In this document: one piece after another, positions 62,778 to 64,000 of the stretch
Numbering within the stretch: position 1 is the first letter of the stretch
Layout of the letters: each line of letters begins with the position of its first letter
Assembly (NCBI GenBank): GCA_937974175.1
Contig: CALJIG010000035.1
Span: 1 to 64,000 of the forward strand
Source of the DNA: an uncultured Ignavibacteria bacterium
GTDB lineage: Bacteria; Bacteroidota; Ignavibacteria; Tepidaquicellales; Tepidaquicellaceae
Length of the DNA stretch: 64,000 nucleotides
Direction: 5' to 3'
The notes under the pieces: generated by a model
What the model saw: the letters and a program-made list of their open reading frames with translations, nothing else
The model's database searches: none
Told to the model about the DNA's origin: nothing
Translations under genes and position numbers: made by a program

Positions 62778-64000
62778 TTATTTTACTAGAACCATTTTCT
62801 TAGTTTCTGTAAACGCTTCTGATTTGAGAGTATAAAAATAAACTCCGCTGGATAATTCAGCTCCGTTAAATTCTGCTTCATAACTTGCTGCCGGTAAATT
62901 TTTATTTACCAATTCTGAGACTTCTCTTCCTGCAATATCAAAAACTTTCAATGAAACTATCCCGGCTTTGCTTAGACTAAAATTAATTTTAGTTGAAGGA
63001 TTAAACGGGTTCGGATAGTTCTGGCTCAAATTATATTTTGATGGTATCTCTGATGAAATATTTTTAACATCAACTGAATTATTAATTCTCAATCCCCATG
63101 AATACAACATGCCGGAATTTGAATTTGCTAAATCAGTTACTTGAAGTCTCCACTTCCCCTGCGGATTTCTTCCTGCAAATTTGCCGTTTAATGAATTCAA
63201 CGGTTTTATTGTCGGAGAAAACGAAACATATTTTCCGTTCACTAATGGCTTTTCCGCTGCATCATTAAAGATAGTATTTATATTATCTGCAAAGCCGCTT
63301 TGGTTTGTATTTTGGTCGAATACAATTAATGAATCGCCTTGAGGAGAATATAACTTAATCCTCAATTCGTTATTTTTAACATGACCAATATTTATATATA
63401 ATTTTAAATCGGTTATAGGGTTTGAAGTTGAAACGTTAAGTGTATCGTAAGTGTATCCTGCAGTTCCGATTTCAGGAACTTTTTTTGCAGGGTATTTTAG
63501 TAAATAAGCGTTTGGAAATAAAGAATTATAAGTTCCTAGTACAGGAGATGCCTGTATATTGAAGGGACTACCGGATGAAACATAAGTTGCATACCCGCTG
63601 AAAGAAAAGTTAGCGGCTATATTTGTTGAGGAATAAGTTTGATATTCAAAGTCATAGCTTGCAGTAGTTTGCGGCAGCTCTGGCATAGATACTAAATCAA
63701 CAAAACTAATCATACTTTTTCTCACTTCATCCTGACTTTTTACAAAATTTGAAATTTTAACTGCATCCATATTTCCGTAAAATTGACCGCCAATTACCAA
63801 AGGCGAGGTTCCGGGAGTAGGCCTGCTTCCAAAGTTCCTTGTTGCAATTAGAAGACCATTGAGGTATAGATTCGAAGCTCCGTTTTCATCGCAAGTAGCA
63901 GCTACATGAGACCACTGATTAAGTTGAATAACATTAGTTGTTGTAGCGGTAATACCATTCCCGAATGAATAACTTAAGGTACCGTTCAAATTAAGATTTA
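62778..64000 (-). CDS. Secreted LamG and P-domain protein with sorting domain (5' end outside window)
   Basis: The frame is open to the window edge, so the N-terminus is missing. Visible parts are the end of a LamG/jellyroll-like fold (QWSHVAATCDENG, then YLNGLLIATRNF), a proprotein convertase P domain (SNPITDLKLYINIGHVKNNE to GKWRLQVTDLANSNSGMLYS) and a C-terminal sorting domain from QNYPNPFNPSTKI to KKMVLVK. P domains often follow proteases, so the missing part may be a peptidase. Confidence 0.85.
   Translation of the reverse strand, partial: NLNLNGTLSYSFGNGITATTTNVIQLNQWSHVAATCDENGASNLYLNGLLIATRNFGSRPTPGTSPLVIGGQFYGNMDAVKISNFVKSQDEVRKSMISFVDLVSMPELPQTTASYDFEYQTYSSTNIAANFSFSGYATYVSSGSPFNIQASPVLGTYNSLFPNAYLLKYPAKKVPEIGTAGYTYDTLNVSTSNPITDLKLYINIGHVKNNELRIKLYSPQGDSLIVFDQNTNQSGFADNINTIFNDAAEKPLVNGKYVSFSPTIKPLNSLNGKFAGRNPQGKWRLQVTDLANSNSGMLYSWGLRINNSVDVKNISSEIPSKYNLSQNYPNPFNPSTKINFSLSKAGIVSLKVFDIAGREVSELVNKNLPAASYEAEFNGAELSSGVYFYTLKSEAFTETKKMVLVK

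Overview
The window is AT-rich chromosomal DNA from a Gram-negative (diderm) bacterium, most likely of the Bacteroidota/Chlorobiota/Ignavibacteriota assemblage. Lipid A and LPS-core genes (lpxB, lpxK, an lpxL-type acyltransferase, a waaF-type heptosyltransferase) show an outer membrane. Three proteins at the right end finish in the PNPFNP-type C-terminal sorting domain common in Ignavibacteria and related phyla that use type IX secretion. A DUF4292 lipoprotein next to an EnvC-like gene is a Bacteroidota-type arrangement. Lineage is inferred: no rRNA or marker phylogeny could be run. No tRNA, rRNA, CRISPR array, integrase or transposase was seen.

Left part (1-16.1 kb): a plus-strand envelope run (lpxB, DUF374 acyltransferase, lpxK, class I amidotransferase, DUF4292 lipoprotein), a minus-strand lipoprotein, then a degenerate-LytM EnvC-like protein, a glycosyltransferase, ribD, ribE and a small unknown protein. 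It converges on a tightly packed minus-strand operon, read xseA-xseB-dxs-lipoprotein-miaB-lpxL-waaF, joining DNA repair, isoprenoid, tRNA-modification and lipid A/core genes.

16.1-17.2 kb is a gene-free island of structured and dispersed repeats: a 111-bp four-stem element, a 97-bp palindromic element with a second copy at 36.2 kb, and five CCGAC-N6-CCGAC pairs. The same pair motif recurs at 47.2-47.5 kb in a 95/96-bp tandem array, so these loci share a repeat family.

17.2-33 kb: exonuclease III, a zinc-less MDR oxidoreductase, an Xre/RES toxin-antitoxin pair with two operator-like palindromes 21 bp apart, a DUF2007 protein, a GT39 enzyme, DUF948 and YtxH stress-type membrane proteins, a PaaK-like ligase, lpdA, a HIT protein, a K+ channel whose start codon lies in a perfect hairpin, DUF3298, hisC, a nitrilase-family amidase, a 500-residue unknown protein and a DinB protein.

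33-46.9 kb: sdhC-sdhD without sdhAB, a histone H1-like protein, lepA, lepB, terC, hemW, a PAP2 enzyme, mgtE, an L7/L12-like membrane protein, two paralogous beta-barrel-like proteins, a GNAT enzyme, a TPR-like membrane protein and a secreted unknown protein with a possible thioester signature.

47.7-64 kb: an EamA transporter, a small unknown gene bounded by two similar terminators, GTP-type pckG, an AI-2E family permease, queC, an acetyl-CoA hydrolase/transferase, two thioredoxin-fold proteins, a fatty acid desaturase, fumC, and three secreted proteins with sorting domains, the last running off the window. Start codons are often TTG or GTG, and Shine-Dalgarno sequences are present at some genes and absent at others.
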